A stretch of 64,000 nucleotides of DNA from Pseudonocardia halophobica (GCF_027922425.1 NZ_BSFQ01000009.1:124001-188000), one strand, 5' to 3'. Numbered from the stretch's first letter, positions 1-10,757 are shown. The notes: generated by a model from the sequence alone, not told the origin. Numbers and translations are program-made.

Positions 1-620
1 CACCCGGCTTCCGCGACCGGTCGCTCGCCCTGCACGCCCGGCTGGACGCGATCGGACGCGAGGTGCTGCGGGCACTCGAACCCGGGCTCGGCTACGAGGA
101 GGGCTTCTTCGACGAGGTGACCCGGGACGCCGGTTCGTCGCTGCGCCCGCTGCGCTACCCGCCCGTCCCGGCGGAGCGGCTCGGCCGCGTGGTCTGGGGT
201 TGCCGGCACACGGACGGCAACCTGGTCTCGGTCCTGCCGCCGTCCACCTCGACCGGCCTGAAGGTCAAGGTGCGCGGTGGCGGCTGGATCGACGCGGTCG
301 CCCCGCCCGGCCACTCCATCGTCCAGGTCGGCGACATGCTGCAGTACATGACCGGCGGCCATCTCCGGTCCGCCGCGCACCGCATCGACGCACCCGATCG
401 CCCGACCACCGAGGCCCGCTACTCCGCGCCGCTGTTCGTCTATCCCCGCGCGGACGTGGACCTGCGGCCGCACGAGCGGTGGGGCGCGAACCCGGACAGG
501 TTCCCGTCCCGCACGGCCGCCGACTACTTCCTGGAGCGGCTCCGCCGCATCGGGCTGGACCGCACGCGTGCGGCCGGCCCCGCGGTGGGGCTCAGCCGAT
601 CCGGCGGATCAGCCGGGTGA
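1..620 (+). CDS. 2-oxoglutarate/Fe(II)-dependent oxygenase, isopenicillin N synthase family (5' partial)
   Basis: The start lies outside the window; the frame is open from base 3 to the TGA at 618-620, giving about 205 residues. This is the C-terminal half of a double-stranded beta-helix oxygenase of the isopenicillin N synthase/gibberellin oxidase type. Visible Fe(II) ligands are the His and Asp of 'CRHTDGN' and the distal His of 'SAAHRID'; the 'RYSAP' that follows is the family's R-x-S motif for the 2-oxoglutarate carboxylate. Such enzymes couple 2-oxoglutarate decarboxylation to hydroxylation or desaturation of a small molecule; the substrate cannot be told from this fragment. Its 3' end overlaps the convergent small membrane gene by 29 bases. 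Family call is firm, function is not. Confidence 0.85.
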   Translation, partial: PGFRDRSLALHARLDAIGREVLRALEPGLGYEEGFFDEVTRDAGSSLRPLRYPPVPAERLGRVVWGCRHTDGNLVSVLPPSTSTGLKVKVRGGGWIDAVAPPGHSIVQVGDMLQYMTGGHLRSAAHRIDAPDRPTTEARYSAPLFVYPRADVDLRPHERWGANPDRFPSRTAADYFLERLRRIGLDRTRAAGPAVGLSRSGGSAG

Positions 621-894
621 CGACGGCGGTGATGATGCCCCAGATGATCGCCGCGGTGCCGTAGTTCAGGGTCACGGCGAGCTTCGGCTCCGCGGGCAGG
701 AACAGGTTCCCGAGCCCGAGGTTGAAGTACTCCGCCAGGTCACTGATGAAGATCGTGAAGCCGTTGGCCGGGTTCGCGTCGAGCAGGGTCAGCACGATGT
801 GGATCACCAGGACCGCCACGATCAGCATCCCGACGATCCGGACCAGGGAGGCCAGCAGGCCTGCCCCGCGACGCACGGTCGTTCCCACCGCCAT
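592..894 (-). CDS. small two-helix membrane protein
   Basis: Encodes 100 residues starting at ATG 892-894, chosen over an in-frame upstream start because GGAGGG lies eight bases before it. A hydrophobic stretch at about residues 12-36 (LLASLVRIVGMLIVAVLVIHIVL) and a second near 80-95 ('TAAIIWGIITAVV') predict two membrane helices with a short outside loop carrying 'NPANGFTIFISDLAEYF'. The C-terminus is basic (RLIRRIG), suggesting an inside location. I do not recognise a named family beyond generic actinobacterial small membrane proteins. It overlaps the convergent oxygenase gene and diverges from the leuA leader region. Confidence 0.7.
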   Translation of the reverse strand: MAVGTTVRRGAGLLASLVRIVGMLIVAVLVIHIVLTLLDANPANGFTIFISDLAEYFNLGLGNLFLPAEPKLAVTLNYGTAAIIWGIITAVVTRLIRRIG

Positions 895-1054
895 TGTGTG
901 TTCCCTCCACGGCACGAGTTGCGCGCATCCTCTCAGACGGTGGGCCGTTCGGCGGGGTCGGCGCGCTCCCCCTATCGGGTGGCCCGGCGTCACGAAGTGT
1001 GGCCGCCGTCATCGCGACGGGGGTCGGGGTTGCCGACGCCCCGGGGCGGGGGGT

Positions 1055-1060
1055 TACAGT
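1055..1060 (+). promoter_or_regulatory. -10 hexamer for a leaderless leu leader transcript
   Basis: TACAGT fits the actinobacterial TANNNT -10 and is followed by exactly seven bases and the ATG of the leucine-rich leader peptide, so the transcript probably starts at that A. A weak -35-like TTGCCG lies at 1030-1035 with a 19-base spacer. Confidence 0.55.
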
Positions 1061-1067
1061 CGACTCC

Positions 1068-1106
1068 ATGGCGCGCCTGCTCCTTCGCCGCCGCGGCGGG
1101 GTCTGA
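1068..1106 (+). CDS. leucine-rich leader peptide of leuA (candidate attenuator)
   Basis: A 12-codon reading frame reads M-A-R-L-L-L-R-R-R-G-G-V and ends at TGA 1104-1106. Its three consecutive leucine codons (CTG, CTC, CTT) include two that are less favoured in such GC-rich DNA, and they are followed by three arginines. Start-proximal Leu runs upstream of leucine biosynthesis genes are the signature of ribosome-mediated attenuation, and Leu-rich leaders before leuA have been proposed for other actinobacteria. The leuA start lies 81 bases downstream, with a stem-loop between. Expression of the peptide is inferred; no ribosome-binding site is present because the message appears leaderless. Confidence 0.55.
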   Translation: MARLLLRRRGGV

Positions 1107-2984
<1,878 letters not shown>

Positions 2985-2987
2985 TCC

Positions 2988-3029
2988 CGTGAGTGCGAAC
3001 TGCCCCTAGAGCGGCAGTTCGCACTCACG
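2988..3029. terminator. palindromic 3'-end element, copy 1 (bidirectional terminator-like)
   Basis: CGTGAGTGCGAACTGCC (2988-3004) and its exact reverse complement (3013-3029) form a 17-bp stem around CCTAGAGC. It sits between the convergent leuA and oppF. No T-tract is present on either side. Related copies occur at 28566-28607 and 31486-31527, and a core-diverged relative at 3271-3312. Confidence 0.6.
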
Positions 3030-3270
3030 ACCCCGCCTGACTTGCGGAAATCCGGTCGCCGCGAGTGCGGCGCCGGGTCTGCCCGACGTGTGTACGTGCT
3101 CACCGCCCGCCGCGTGATCCCGCGCCGAGGCGGTGCCGACGGCGGTATGGGTGGCGACGATCTCGCCGCCCGCGCCGCGGCCCGGAGGACGGGAACCACC
3201 CCACCCGTTCCGGGCCTCCGTCCTCGCCCCGAGCCCGACCACCCGGACCTCACCCCCGGCCCGGGCTGCT
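3030..3270. other. non-coding gap between two palindromes
   Basis: Of the roughly 330 bases between leuA and oppF, this middle part has no reading frame with family resemblance, start signal or coding-like character. I see nothing in it beyond GC-rich sequence flanked by the two terminator-like palindromes. Confidence 0.5.
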
Positions 3271-3312
3271 CGTGAGTGGCGATGGTCGCTCCGGCGACCA
3301 TCGCCACTCACG
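3271..3312. terminator. palindromic 3'-end element, copy 2, behind oppF
   Basis: CGTGAGTGGCGATGGTCGC (3271-3289) pairs perfectly with 3294-3312 around TCCG, a 19-bp stem. It ends four bases from the oppF stop (3317-3319) and is the natural end of the opp operon. The outer eight bases, CGTGAGTG/CACTCACG, match the other copies while the core differs. Confidence 0.65.
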
Positions 3313-3316
3313 GGGG

Positions 3317-4450
3317 TCAGCGGCCGAGGATCTCCGTCACCGAGCCGGCGTGTTCCGGGGTGCCGACGGCGAGGTTGGCGGCCTCGTCGACCATGTCCGC
3401 GTCGACGTGGTGCGGGCGGATCCGGCCGTCCCGGATCTGCTCCGCCCAGTGGCAGGCCACGCGGTGGCCCGCCGCCGCGCCCTCGAGCTGGCGCAGGTCG
3501 GGCCGCTCGGTGTCGCACCGTTCTGCCTGCTTCCACGGGCAGCGGGTGTGGAACCGGCAGCCGCTGGGCGGGGCGGCCGGCGAGGGCAGGTCGCCGGCCA
3601 GCAGGATCCGCTCCCGCCGGTCCTCGGCCTCCGGGTCCGGCAGCGGCACCGCGGACATCAGCGCCCGGGTGTAGGGGTGCTGCGGGTCGGCGTAGAGGTC
3701 CGTCGACGGCGCCTCCTCGACGATCCCGCCCAGGTACATCACGCCGACCCGGTCGCTGACGTGCCGGACCACGGCCAGGTCGTGCGCGATGACCAGGTAG
3801 GTCAGCCCGAGCTCGCGCTGCAGCCGGGACAGCAGGTTGAGCACCTGGGCCTGCACCGAGACGTCGAGCGCGGACACCGGCTCGTCGGCAACGATCAGGT
3901 CGGGCTCCACGCACAACGCCCGCGCGATCCCGATGCGCTGCCGCTGCCCCCCGGAGAACTCGTGCGGGTACCGGCGCAGCGCGCCCTTCGGCAGCCCGAC
4001 GGCGTCGACCAGCTCCTGCAGCCGCTTCCGGTCCACCTCCGGGCCCTGCGACAGCCCGTGCGCCTTCATGCCCTCGGCGAGCAGCGACTCCACGGACTGC
4101 CGCGGGTCCAGGCTCGACATCGGGTCCTGGAACACCATCTGGAACCGGCGGCGCCGCCGGCGCAGCTCCTCGCCCTTGAGCCCGGCGATGTCCTGGCCGT
4201 CGAACCGGACCTGGCCCCGCGTCGGCTCGGTGAGCTTGAGGATCGCCCGGCCCAGCGTCGACTTGCCGCAGCCGGACTCGCCGACCAGGCCGTAGGTCTC
4301 GCCGCGGCGCACCGTGAGCGACACGCCGTCGACGGCATACACGTGCCCCACCGTCCGGGCCCGGAACACCCCCTGGGTGATCGGGAAGTGGACGGCGAGG
4401 TCCTCGACCTCCAGCAGGGCCGGGGCCGACCCGTCGGCCTGCTCGCTCAT
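3317..4450 (-). CDS. oppF: oligopeptide ABC transporter ATP-binding protein OppF/DppF type
   Basis: The 377-residue ATPase energises peptide import together with OppD at the inner face of the membrane. Walker A is 'GESGCGKST', the signature '[15 protein letters not shown]' and Walker B 'LIVADEP', with the usual H-loop 'IAHDLAVV'. The C-terminal oligopeptide/dipeptide domain has the Cys-rich '[16 protein letters not shown]', which in several OppD/OppF proteins holds an iron-sulfur cluster (known for the family, not shown here). ATG 4448-4450 overlaps the oppD stop as ATGA and has GGAGGG nine bases upstream. Last gene of the five-gene operon; a palindrome follows. Confidence 0.95.
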   Translation of the reverse strand: MSEQADGSAPALLEVEDLAVHFPITQGVFRARTVGHVYAVDGVSLTVRRGETYGLVGESGCGKSTLGRAILKLTEPTRGQVRFDGQDIAGLKGEELRRRRRRFQMVFQDPMSSLDPRQSVESLLAEGMKAHGLSQGPEVDRKRLQELVDAVGLPKGALRRYPHEFSGGQRQRIGIARALCVEPDLIVADEPVSALDVSVQAQVLNLLSRLQRELGLTYLVIAHDLAVVRHVSDRVGVMYLGGIVEEAPSTDLYADPQHPYTRALMSAVPLPDPEAEDRRERILLAGDLPSPAAPPSGCRFHTRCPWKQAERCDTERPDLRQLEGAAAGHRVACHWAEQIRDGRIRPHHVDADMVDEAANLAVGTPEHAGSVTEILGR

Positions 4451-5445
4451 TCCGCTCCCTCCGCGACCGGGACGGGGTTGTGGCAGCGCAGCAGCCGCGT
4501 CCCGGCCTCCTCCGCCGCCGGCGTGACCTCCGCGCACACCTCGAGCGCGCGCGGGCAGCGCGGCATGAAGGCGCACGCCCCGCCCTCCGGCGAGGCCCAC
4601 GGCAGGTTGTCGTTGACCGAGCCGCGGATCGCCGCGAGGTCCTCCCCCGGCGGCCCGTCGAGCCGCGGGATGGAACCGAGCAGCCCGTGCGTGTACGGGT
4701 GCCGCGGCTGCCGGAACAGCTCGTGCCGGTCGGCCCGCTCCACGATCCGGCCCGCGTAGAGCACGTTGACCCGGTCGCACAGCCCGGCGACGACGCCGAG
4801 GTCGTGCGTGATCATCACCAGCGCCGTCCCCGTCTCGGCGACCAGCTGCTTGAGCAGGTCGAGGATCTGGGCCTGGATGGTGACGTCGAGGGCGGTCGTC
4901 GGCTCGTCGGCGATCAGCAGCCGGGGCGTGCAGGCCAGCGCGATCGCGATCAGCGCGCGCTGGCGCATCCCGCCGGACATCTGGTGCGGGTACGAGTCGA
5001 GCCGCCGCGTCGGGTCCGGGATGCCGACCCGGTCGAGCAGCTCCGCGGCCTCCCGGCGCGCGGCGTCCTTCTTCATCCCGCGGTGCCGGGTGAGCACCTC
5101 GGTGACCTGCAGCCCCACCGGGATCACCGGGTTCAGCGAGGACAGCGGGTCCTGGAAGATCATCGACAGGTCGCGGCCGCGGCGCTCGCGCATCGCGGAG
5201 TCCGACAGGCCCAGCAGGTCCTCGCCGTCCATCCGGATCGAGCCGGCGACGCGGTTGCCGCGCTCGGGCAGCAGCCGCATCACCGCCAGCGAGGTCACCG
5301 ACTTGCCGCAGCCGGACTCGCCGACCAGCCCGACGATCTCGCCGGGCTTCACGTCGAAGCTCACCCCGTCCACGGCGACCGTGTCCGGCTCGCCGCGCCG
5401 GGTGAACGCCACCTTCAGGTCCTCGACCTCCAGCAACGCACTCAT
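4447..5445 (-). CDS. oppD: oligopeptide ABC transporter ATP-binding protein OppD/DppD type
   Basis: A 332-residue ATPase partner of OppF. Walker A 'GESGCGKSV', signature '[15 protein letters not shown]', Walker B '[12 protein letters not shown]' and H-loop 'ITHDLGVV' are intact, and the C-terminal peptide-transporter domain carries '[16 protein letters not shown]'. ATG 5443-5445 overlaps the oppC stop by four bases and its own stop overlaps the oppF start, so all cytoplasmic and permease genes are translationally coupled. The substrate class (di- or oligopeptide, or a nickel/glutathione-type ligand) cannot be decided from the ATPases. Confidence 0.95.
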   Translation of the reverse strand: MSALLEVEDLKVAFTRRGEPDTVAVDGVSFDVKPGEIVGLVGESGCGKSVTSLAVMRLLPERGNRVAGSIRMDGEDLLGLSDSAMRERRGRDLSMIFQDPLSSLNPVIPVGLQVTEVLTRHRGMKKDAARREAAELLDRVGIPDPTRRLDSYPHQMSGGMRQRALIAIALACTPRLLIADEPTTALDVTIQAQILDLLKQLVAETGTALVMITHDLGVVAGLCDRVNVLYAGRIVERADRHELFRQPRHPYTHGLLGSIPRLDGPPGEDLAAIRGSVNDNLPWASPEGGACAFMPRCPRALEVCAEVTPAAEEAGTRLLRCHNPVPVAEGAE

Positions 5446-6401
5446 CGGCGCCCCTTCGGGTCGAGCGCCTCGCGCAGGGCCTCACCGAGCAGCGTGAACC
5501 CGAGCGCGACCAGGATGATCGCGATCGCGGGCCAGAACGCCAGCGCGGGCCGGACGTCGAGGTAGGACTGGGCGTTGGCGAGCATGAGCCCCCATTCGGC
5601 GCGGGCCGGGTCGCCGTCGCCCAGCCCGAGGAAGGACAGCGCGGCCGCGTCGAGGATCGACGTCGCCAGGGTCAGCGTGGCCTGCACGATCACCGGACCC
5701 ATCGCGTTGGGCAGCATGTGCCGCAGCACGATCGAACGACGCCGGACTCCCAGCGAGGTGGCCGCGAGGACGTGGTCGCTCTCCCGCTGCGCGAGCATCG
5801 AGCCGCGCAGCAGCCGGGCGAACACGGGCACGCTGACCAGCGCGACCGCGATGATCACCGTCGTCTGGCTGGGTTTGGCGGCCAGGGCGGCGATCGAGAT
5901 CGCGAGCAGCAGCGACGGGATGGACAGCAGCACGTCCGTGACCCGCATGAGCACGGTGTCGACCCAGCCACCGAAGGCGCCGGCGAGCGCGCCGATCACC
6001 ACGCCGAGCACCAGCCCGATCAAGGTGGCCAGCACGCCGACCAGCAGCGTCTGGCGCGAGGCCAGGATCATCCGGGAGAAGAAGTCGCGGCCGTTCTGGT
6101 CCGAGCCCAGCGGGAAGCCGGGCTGCGCGCCGGGGATCGAGTCCGGGCGCAGGGTGCGCTGCAGCTCGGGGAAGGCGGTCGCGGCGTCGTGCGGGGCGAT
6201 CCACGGCGCGAGGATCGAGACCAGCACGAACAGGCCGACGATCACGGCGCCGACGATCGCGACCGGGTTGCGCCGCAGCCGTCGGAAGGCGTCGGCGGTG
6301 AGGCTGCGCCCGCTCGCCTCGGCCAGCTCGTCGACCCGGCGCCGGCGGCGGTCCAGCAGTGTCGGGGGTCGGGGTCGCAGGCTGCCCCTCGGCGAGGTCA
6401 T
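5442..6401 (-). CDS. oppC: peptide ABC transporter permease OppC/DppC type
   Basis: Encodes 319 residues from ATG 6399-6401, which overlaps the oppB stop as ATGA. The N-terminus is a basic cytosolic segment, then a membrane helix ('[18 protein letters not shown]' near residues 45-65), the OppC_N domain and five further helices. The 'EAA' coupling loop reads '[20 protein letters not shown]', which docks on OppD/OppF. The usual '[14 protein letters not shown]' motif after the first periplasmic loop is present. Works as the heterodimer partner of OppB. Confidence 0.93.
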   Translation of the reverse strand: MTSPRGSLRPRPPTLLDRRRRRVDELAEASGRSLTADAFRRLRRNPVAIVGAVIVGLFVLVSILAPWIAPHDAATAFPELQRTLRPDSIPGAQPGFPLGSDQNGRDFFSRMILASRQTLLVGVLATLIGLVLGVVIGALAGAFGGWVDTVLMRVTDVLLSIPSLLLAISIAALAAKPSQTTVIIAVALVSVPVFARLLRGSMLAQRESDHVLAATSLGVRRRSIVLRHMLPNAMGPVIVQATLTLATSILDAAALSFLGLGDGDPARAEWGLMLANAQSYLDVRPALAFWPAIAIILVALGFTLLGEALREALDPKGRR

Positions 6402-7402
6402 CGCACCCTCACCCTCGGGTCGATGACCGCGTACGAGAGGTCGACGAGCAGGTTCACGATCACGTAGACCAGCGCGCCGAGCAGCACCACGGCCTGCAGC
6501 CGGGGGTAGTCGCGGCGCTCGATCGCCTGCGCGAGCAGCGTGCCGAGGCCGCCCCAGACGAACACCTTCTCGGTGAGCACCGCGCCCGCCAGCAGCAGGC
6601 CGGTCTGCAGACCGATCGTCGTCGAGACGGGCAGCAGGGCGTTGCGCAGCACGTGCCGCTCGCGGACGGTGCGGGGCGCGAGGCCCTTCGAGTTGGCCGT
6701 GCGCACGAAGTCCGAGCCCATGACGTCGAGCACGGAGGCCCGGGTGATCCGCACGATCACCGCGAGCGGGATCGTGGCCAGCGCGACCGCGGGCAGGACC
6801 AGGTGCACGAGGGCGTCCCACGACGCGTCGAACTCCCTGGTCACGAGCCCGTCGAGCACGGCGAACCCGGTGACGTGCGTGGCGTCGATGTCCACGGCCT
6901 GCCGCCCCGAGGGCGGGAACCAGCCCAGGTCCACGGCGAAGAACTGCTTGAGCAGGTAGCCCAGGAAGAACACGGGGACCGCCACGCCGACGAGCGTCGC
7001 GATCACGGTGGTGGTGTCGAGGGGGCGGCCGCGGTAGCGCGCCGCGACGTAGCCGAGCGGGATGCCCAGCACCACGGCGAGCAGCAGCGCGGCCATCGCG
7101 AGCTCGATCGTCGCGGGGAGCGCCCGGGCGATCTCGGTCGTCACAGGTTCGCCGGTGATCAGGGAGTTGCCGAAGTCGCCGGTCAGGGCGCGGCCGAGGA
7201 AGCGGAAGTACTGGACCGGGACGGGCTGGTCGAGCCCGAGCACGGTGTTGAGCTGGGCGATCTTCTCCGGGGTCGCCTTGTCGCCGAGCAGCGCGGCCGC
7301 CGGTCCGCCGGGCAGCGAGCGCAGCCAGGCGAACAGGAGGATGGACAGCAGCAGGAGCGTCGGGACGACCTGGATCAACCGCCGCACGATGAAGCGCAGC
7401 AT
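6398..7402 (-). CDS. oppB: peptide ABC transporter permease OppB/DppB type
   Basis: A 334-residue permease with an N-terminal helix directly after the start ('FIVRRLIQVVPTLLLLSILLF'), the family's 'LPGGPA' segment, and five more predicted helices. The coupling loop is recognisable in 'GSDFVRTANSKGLAPRTV' and 'LRNALLPVSTT'. A large outside loop of about 60 residues (around 165-225) follows helix 3. It begins the permease-ATPase block with four-base overlaps to oppC; the gap to oppA is 101 bases and holds two hairpins that may set a lower level for the membrane genes than for the binding protein. Confidence 0.93.
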   Translation of the reverse strand: MLRFIVRRLIQVVPTLLLLSILLFAWLRSLPGGPAAALLGDKATPEKIAQLNTVLGLDQPVPVQYFRFLGRALTGDFGNSLITGEPVTTEIARALPATIELAMAALLLAVVLGIPLGYVAARYRGRPLDTTTVIATLVGVAVPVFFLGYLLKQFFAVDLGWFPPSGRQAVDIDATHVTGFAVLDGLVTREFDASWDALVHLVLPAVALATIPLAVIVRITRASVLDVMGSDFVRTANSKGLAPRTVRERHVLRNALLPVSTTIGLQTGLLLAGAVLTEKVFVWGGLGTLLAQAIERRDYPRLQAVVLLGALVYVIVNLLVDLSYAVIDPRVRVR

Positions 7403-7425
7403 GGTGGCCTTTCACACCGGCACCC

Positions 7426-7453
7426 CGAGCGCGTCAGGGAACCATGACGCGCT
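7426..7453 (-). promoter_or_regulatory. oppA-oppB intergenic hairpin 2 (distal to oppA)
   Basis: GAGCGCGTCA (7426-7435) pairs with 7444-7453 over an eight-base loop GGGAACCA on the plus strand. With the neighbouring hairpin it lies between the binding-protein gene and the permeases, where mRNA stabilisers or partial terminators are typical. Confidence 0.5.
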
Positions 7454-7468
7454 CAGGGCAGCCGGATC

Positions 7469-7492
7469 GTCGCATTACGGAACCATAATGCG
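7469..7492 (-). promoter_or_regulatory. oppA-oppB intergenic hairpin 1 (next to oppA)
   Basis: TCGCATTA (7469-7476) pairs with TAATGCGA (7485-7492) over the loop CGGAACCA. Seven of eight loop bases equal those of the hairpin 33 bases away although the stems differ. It begins 12 bases past the oppA stop. Confidence 0.5.
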
Positions 7493-7503
7493 ATTCGGTC
7501 GGA

Positions 7504-9153
7504 TCAGCTCTGCGTCTTGCTGACGGTGTTGAACCGCTCGTCGGTCAGCGGGCTGGGCACCAGGCCCTGGATCGCACCGGAGACGACGATCGCGGGCGGG
7601 CTGCTGCTGATCGGCACGGCCGGCAGGTACTTCGCCATCAGGTCGCGGTTGGCCTGCTCGTACGCCGCGGCGTGCTTGGCGGGGTCCGGCTCGGCGTCGG
7701 CCGCGTTGATCTGCGCGTACATCGCCGGGTCCTCCGGACCGAACTCCGGCTTCTCGCGGCCGAAGAAGGTGCCGATGAAGTTGCCGGCGTCGTTGTAGTC
7801 GCCGGTCCACCCGAGCAGGTGCAGGTCCTGCTTGCCCGCGGTCTGGACGTCGTCCTTGAAGCCGCCGTTCCAGGGGCGCGGCACCGCGTTGACCGTGATC
7901 CCGGCCTGCTTGAGGTTCTCCGAGATCAGCTGGAAGAGGTCGGTCGGGTTCGGCATGTAGGGCCGGGTGACCTCGGTCGGGTAGTAGAAGTTCAGCGTCA
8001 GGTTCGACGCCCCGGCCTGGGCCAGCAGGTCCTTCGCCTTCTGCGGGTCGTACGGGTACTGCTGGACGTCGTCGGCGTACCCGGCGACGGTCTTGGGCAT
8101 GAACTGCGTCGCGACCTCGGCGCCCTCGGGCAGCTTGGTCTGCACCAGCGCCTGCCGGTCGATCGCGTAGGCCAGCGCCTGGCGCACCCGGATGTCCTTG
8201 AGCGCCGGGTTGTTCTTGGTGTTGATGCCCATGTAGAGCACGTTGAACGGCTGGCGGATCAGCACCTGCTGGCCGGCCTGCTTCAGGGCGTTGTAGTCGG
8301 CGGGCGACGGGTAGTCGTAGCCGTCGATCGTGCCGGCGGTGAGCTCCTGCTTGCGGGCGTTCTCGTCCGGGATGATCTTGAACACGAGCTTGTCCAGCTT
8401 GGCCTTCTCACCCCAGTAGTCGGGGTTGCGGACCAGGGTGATCGTGTTCGCGGTGCGGTCGTAGCTCTCGAACTTGAACGCGCCGGTGCCGGTCGGGTGG
8501 TCCGTGGCGTAGGCCGGGTAGGAGAACGAGTCGCCGCTCTGCGTGACGTTGTCCGCGTCGTACTGCTTCAGCGCGGCCGGGCTGGAGATCGACAGCGAGG
8601 TCAGGCCGAAGGCGGCGGGGAAGGCGCCCTTGTACTTGCTCAGGGAGATGGTGGCCTTGTCGCCGTTCGCCTGGCAGGACTCGTAGATCCCGCCGGAGTT
8701 CTTGAAGCCCTCGAAGACGTCCGCGTAGTAGATCATGTTGCTCTGCGCGGCCTCGCTGGTCGTGTTCGCCCAGCGGTCGAAGTTGGTGCAGACGGCGGCG
8801 GCGTCGAGCGGGGTCCCGTCGTGGAACTTCACGCCCTGGCGGATCGTGAAGGTCCACTGCTTGCCGTCGGGGCTGGACGACCACTCGGTCGCCAGGCCCG
8901 GCGCGAGGTCCGTGGTGCCCGGCTTGTACGTGATCAGCGTGTCGTACATCTGACGGACGGGACGGAAGCTCTCGCCGTCGTCGTTGAAGATCGGGTCGAA
9001 GTTCTTCGGGGCGCCGGCGGCGCCGAAGACCATCGTGCCGCCGGTCGCGCCGGCCGACCCGCCGTCACCTCGTTCGGAGGTCGCACAGGCGGCGAGCGAG
9101 ACGGTGAGCGCGCCAGCGGCGATGGTGGCGAGCAGACGTCGTGTGGTGGGCAT
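7504..9153 (-). CDS. oppA: peptide ABC transporter substrate-binding lipoprotein (SBP_bac_5)
   Basis: Encodes a 549-residue extracytoplasmic binding protein. ATG 9151-9153 is chosen because the signal peptide starts there (basic MPTTRR, hydrophobic core, lipobox LAAC with lipidated Cys 23); a start 19 codons upstream would bury it. 'FDPIFNDDGESFRPVRQMYDTL' and 'WTFTIRQGVKFHDGTPLDAAAV' are the family's N-terminal landmarks; 'VRQALAYAIDRQALV' marks the central part. It delivers peptides to OppBC. First gene of the opp operon; the binding protein is separated from oppB by two hairpins. A related role (e.g. glutathione or nickel-peptide uptake) is not excluded. Confidence 0.94.
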   Translation of the reverse strand: MPTTRRLLATIAAGALTVSLAACATSERGDGGSAGATGGTMVFGAAGAPKNFDPIFNDDGESFRPVRQMYDTLITYKPGTTDLAPGLATEWSSSPDGKQWTFTIRQGVKFHDGTPLDAAAVCTNFDRWANTTSEAAQSNMIYYADVFEGFKNSGGIYESCQANGDKATISLSKYKGAFPAAFGLTSLSISSPAALKQYDADNVTQSGDSFSYPAYATDHPTGTGAFKFESYDRTANTITLVRNPDYWGEKAKLDKLVFKIIPDENARKQELTAGTIDGYDYPSPADYNALKQAGQQVLIRQPFNVLYMGINTKNNPALKDIRVRQALAYAIDRQALVQTKLPEGAEVATQFMPKTVAGYADDVQQYPYDPQKAKDLLAQAGASNLTLNFYYPTEVTRPYMPNPTDLFQLISENLKQAGITVNAVPRPWNGGFKDDVQTAGKQDLHLLGWTGDYNDAGNFIGTFFGREKPEFGPEDPAMYAQINAADAEPDPAKHAAAYEQANRDLMAKYLPAVPISSSPPAIVVSGAIQGLVPSPLTDERFNTVSKTQS

Positions 9154-9368
9154 TCTCAGGGCACCTCGAGGTCGTCGGGGTTTCGAGCGATGCCCGGAGA
9201 CGCTAGTCAAGGTGTTTACCCGTCGGTAGCCCGCAACGTCACAGTTGGGGCACAGCTACCTCAAAACCAGCTCAAATGCGTGAGGCGGGCGTAACAGTCT
9301 CACGCTCCGTGGCGCGAGCACACCCACCCGGCGGATCAAGCGTCCACCGTGGACGTACGACAGTCCGA

Positions 9369-9554
9369 TCAGGACGCCTCGAACTCGCCGTTCTTCACGC
9401 CCGCCACGAACGCCGCCCACTCCTCGCGGGTGAAGGCCAGCGCCGTCTGCTCACGGTTCTTGGTGTCCCGCACCAGGAACGTGCCGTCGGGAGTGCGCCC
9501 GACCTCCACGCAGCTGCCGCGGTTGCAGAAACTGCTGGTCCGGAACTCGATCAC
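9369..9554 (-). CDS. DUF397 domain protein
   Basis: A 61-residue protein covering almost exactly one DUF397 domain: 'FRTSSFCNRGSCVEVG' followed by 'VRDTKNREQTALAFTREEWAAFVAGVKNGEF'. Its GTG start (9552-9554) overlaps the stop of the upstream XRE regulator as GTGA, so the two are co-translated. DUF397 proteins in actinomycetes (the WhiJ/BldB-associated families) are nearly always paired with such XRE regulators, act as antagonists or partners, and are linked to development. The pairing is seen here; any developmental role is inference. Confidence 0.93.
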   Translation of the reverse strand: MIEFRTSSFCNRGSCVEVGRTPDGTFLVRDTKNREQTALAFTREEWAAFVAGVKNGEFEAS

Positions 9555-10450
9555 GACCCGCCCCCTCGCGCACTGTTGCGCGCACCGTAGCGGGCGATCA
9601 GCTCTGCGCTGTCACCGGGGGACAGCGACACCCCGGCGACGTCGTCGAAGATCTTCGTATAGAGATCCACATCGGACGGAGCCTCGAGGTAGGTGTCGCC
9701 CGCGCTGCCCTCGATGTGGACCACATCCCCCGCGAGCTCGTCCGCGAAGCGCAGCACGGTGAACTGACCGGCGAGCGCCCGGTGCATCCCGATCTCGAAC
9801 GGGAGCACCTGGATCGAGACGTTCGGCAGGTTCCCGAGCTCGAGCAGGTGCTCCGCCTGCTGGGCCATCACCTCGGCCCCGCCGACCAGGCGGCAGAGCA
9901 CGCTCTCGTCCATGACGGCGCGCACCCGGAGCGGGGCCTCGGCGCGCCGCAGCGCACGCGCCCTCCGCATCCGGAGCTGCACCAGGAGCTCGATCTCGGA
10001 GTCCGAGTGGCTCGGCAGCAGCGCCCGCATGAGAGCCCGGGCGTACCGCTCGGTCTGCAGCAGCCCGAGCAGCACCGTGTTGTCGAACGTGCGCACTTCG
10101 ACCGCCTCGGTCTCCAGTGCAGCGAAGCGCGCGGGGGCGTCGAGCACGAACCGCTCGGGATGCACGCCTTCGGTGATCGGCTCCCACCACCCCTGCGTCC
10201 GGCCCTCGCGGACCAGCCGGCGCAGCATGTCCTGCTCGGCGTCGGACGTGACGCCGTAGATCCGGATCAGCTCGTTGACGTCGGGCAGCTTGGGGATGCC
10301 CTTGCCCGTCTCCAACCGGCTGATCTTCGAGGTCGAGCAGGTCATCTTCTCCGCGACCTCGTCGAGGGTCATGTCGGCGTTGAGCCGGAGTCGCCGGAGC
10401 TCGGCGCCCAGCCGGCGGCGCGGACCCGCGGGCCCCTGCTGTGGCGCCAT
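9551..10450 (-). CDS. XRE-family helix-turn-helix regulator with DUF5753 domain
   Basis: A 299-residue regulator. An HTH_31/XRE domain occupies about residues 14-75 ('LGAELRRLRLNADMTLDEVAEKMTCSTSKISRLE' region), and the remainder is the DUF5753 ligand-like domain ('GWWEP', 'EVRTFDNTVLLGLLQTERYARAL', 'QIQVLPFEIGMHRALAG'-like core). ATG 10448-10450 has GGAGGTGG just upstream. It is the usual partner of the downstream DUF397 gene. The upstream region carries a perfect TGCAATTGCA palindrome and a repeated CGAGTG(A/G)TTCGCA, either of which could be its operator. Confidence 0.92.
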   Translation of the reverse strand: MAPQQGPAGPRRRLGAELRRLRLNADMTLDEVAEKMTCSTSKISRLETGKGIPKLPDVNELIRIYGVTSDAEQDMLRRLVREGRTQGWWEPITEGVHPERFVLDAPARFAALETEAVEVRTFDNTVLLGLLQTERYARALMRALLPSHSDSEIELLVQLRMRRARALRRAEAPLRVRAVMDESVLCRLVGGAEVMAQQAEHLLELGNLPNVSIQVLPFEIGMHRALAGQFTVLRFADELAGDVVHIEGSAGDTYLEAPSDVDLYTKIFDDVAGVSLSPGDSAELIARYGARNSARGGGS

Positions 10451-10757
10451 CCCACCTCCCCCGTCCCGGTCACCCGTCGGAACCGGCCGGATGCTCCGAG
10501 CGAGTGATTCGCACGTGGACCCTTCCATGCAATTGCAGGAGGACATCCCGTCGGGCAATCTAAGCACAGCTGGACCCCGAGTGGTTCGCATCACCTCCAC
10601 CCGGGGTCCCCGAGGGAAGGAGGGCGCCCGTGATCTCCCCGTCCGGCCCGCGCCCCGCCCGTCGCACCCGCCGCCCCGCGGCCCCGGTCCCGCTCCGAGG
10701 GACCCCACCGACTCCCGGCACCCGCCGGGCAGCACTCCGAGTGGAAGGTGCCATCCG
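10451..10757. promoter_or_regulatory. intergenic control region upstream of the XRE gene
   Basis: No gene is seen. The region holds a perfect 10-bp palindrome TGCAATTGCA (10528-10537) and a 13-bp direct repeat, CGAGTGATTCGCA at 10501-10513 and CGAGTGGTTCGCA at 10578-10590, differing at one position. They lie between the divergent XRE gene and the small plus-strand genes, so they are candidate regulator sites. Confidence 0.4.

Noticed and set aside
3317..5485. Apparent 722-residue protein covering oppF and most of oppD
   Set aside because: Its upstream part is a shadow frame; real OppF starts at ATG 4450 and real OppD is in another frame, each with complete ATPase motifs.
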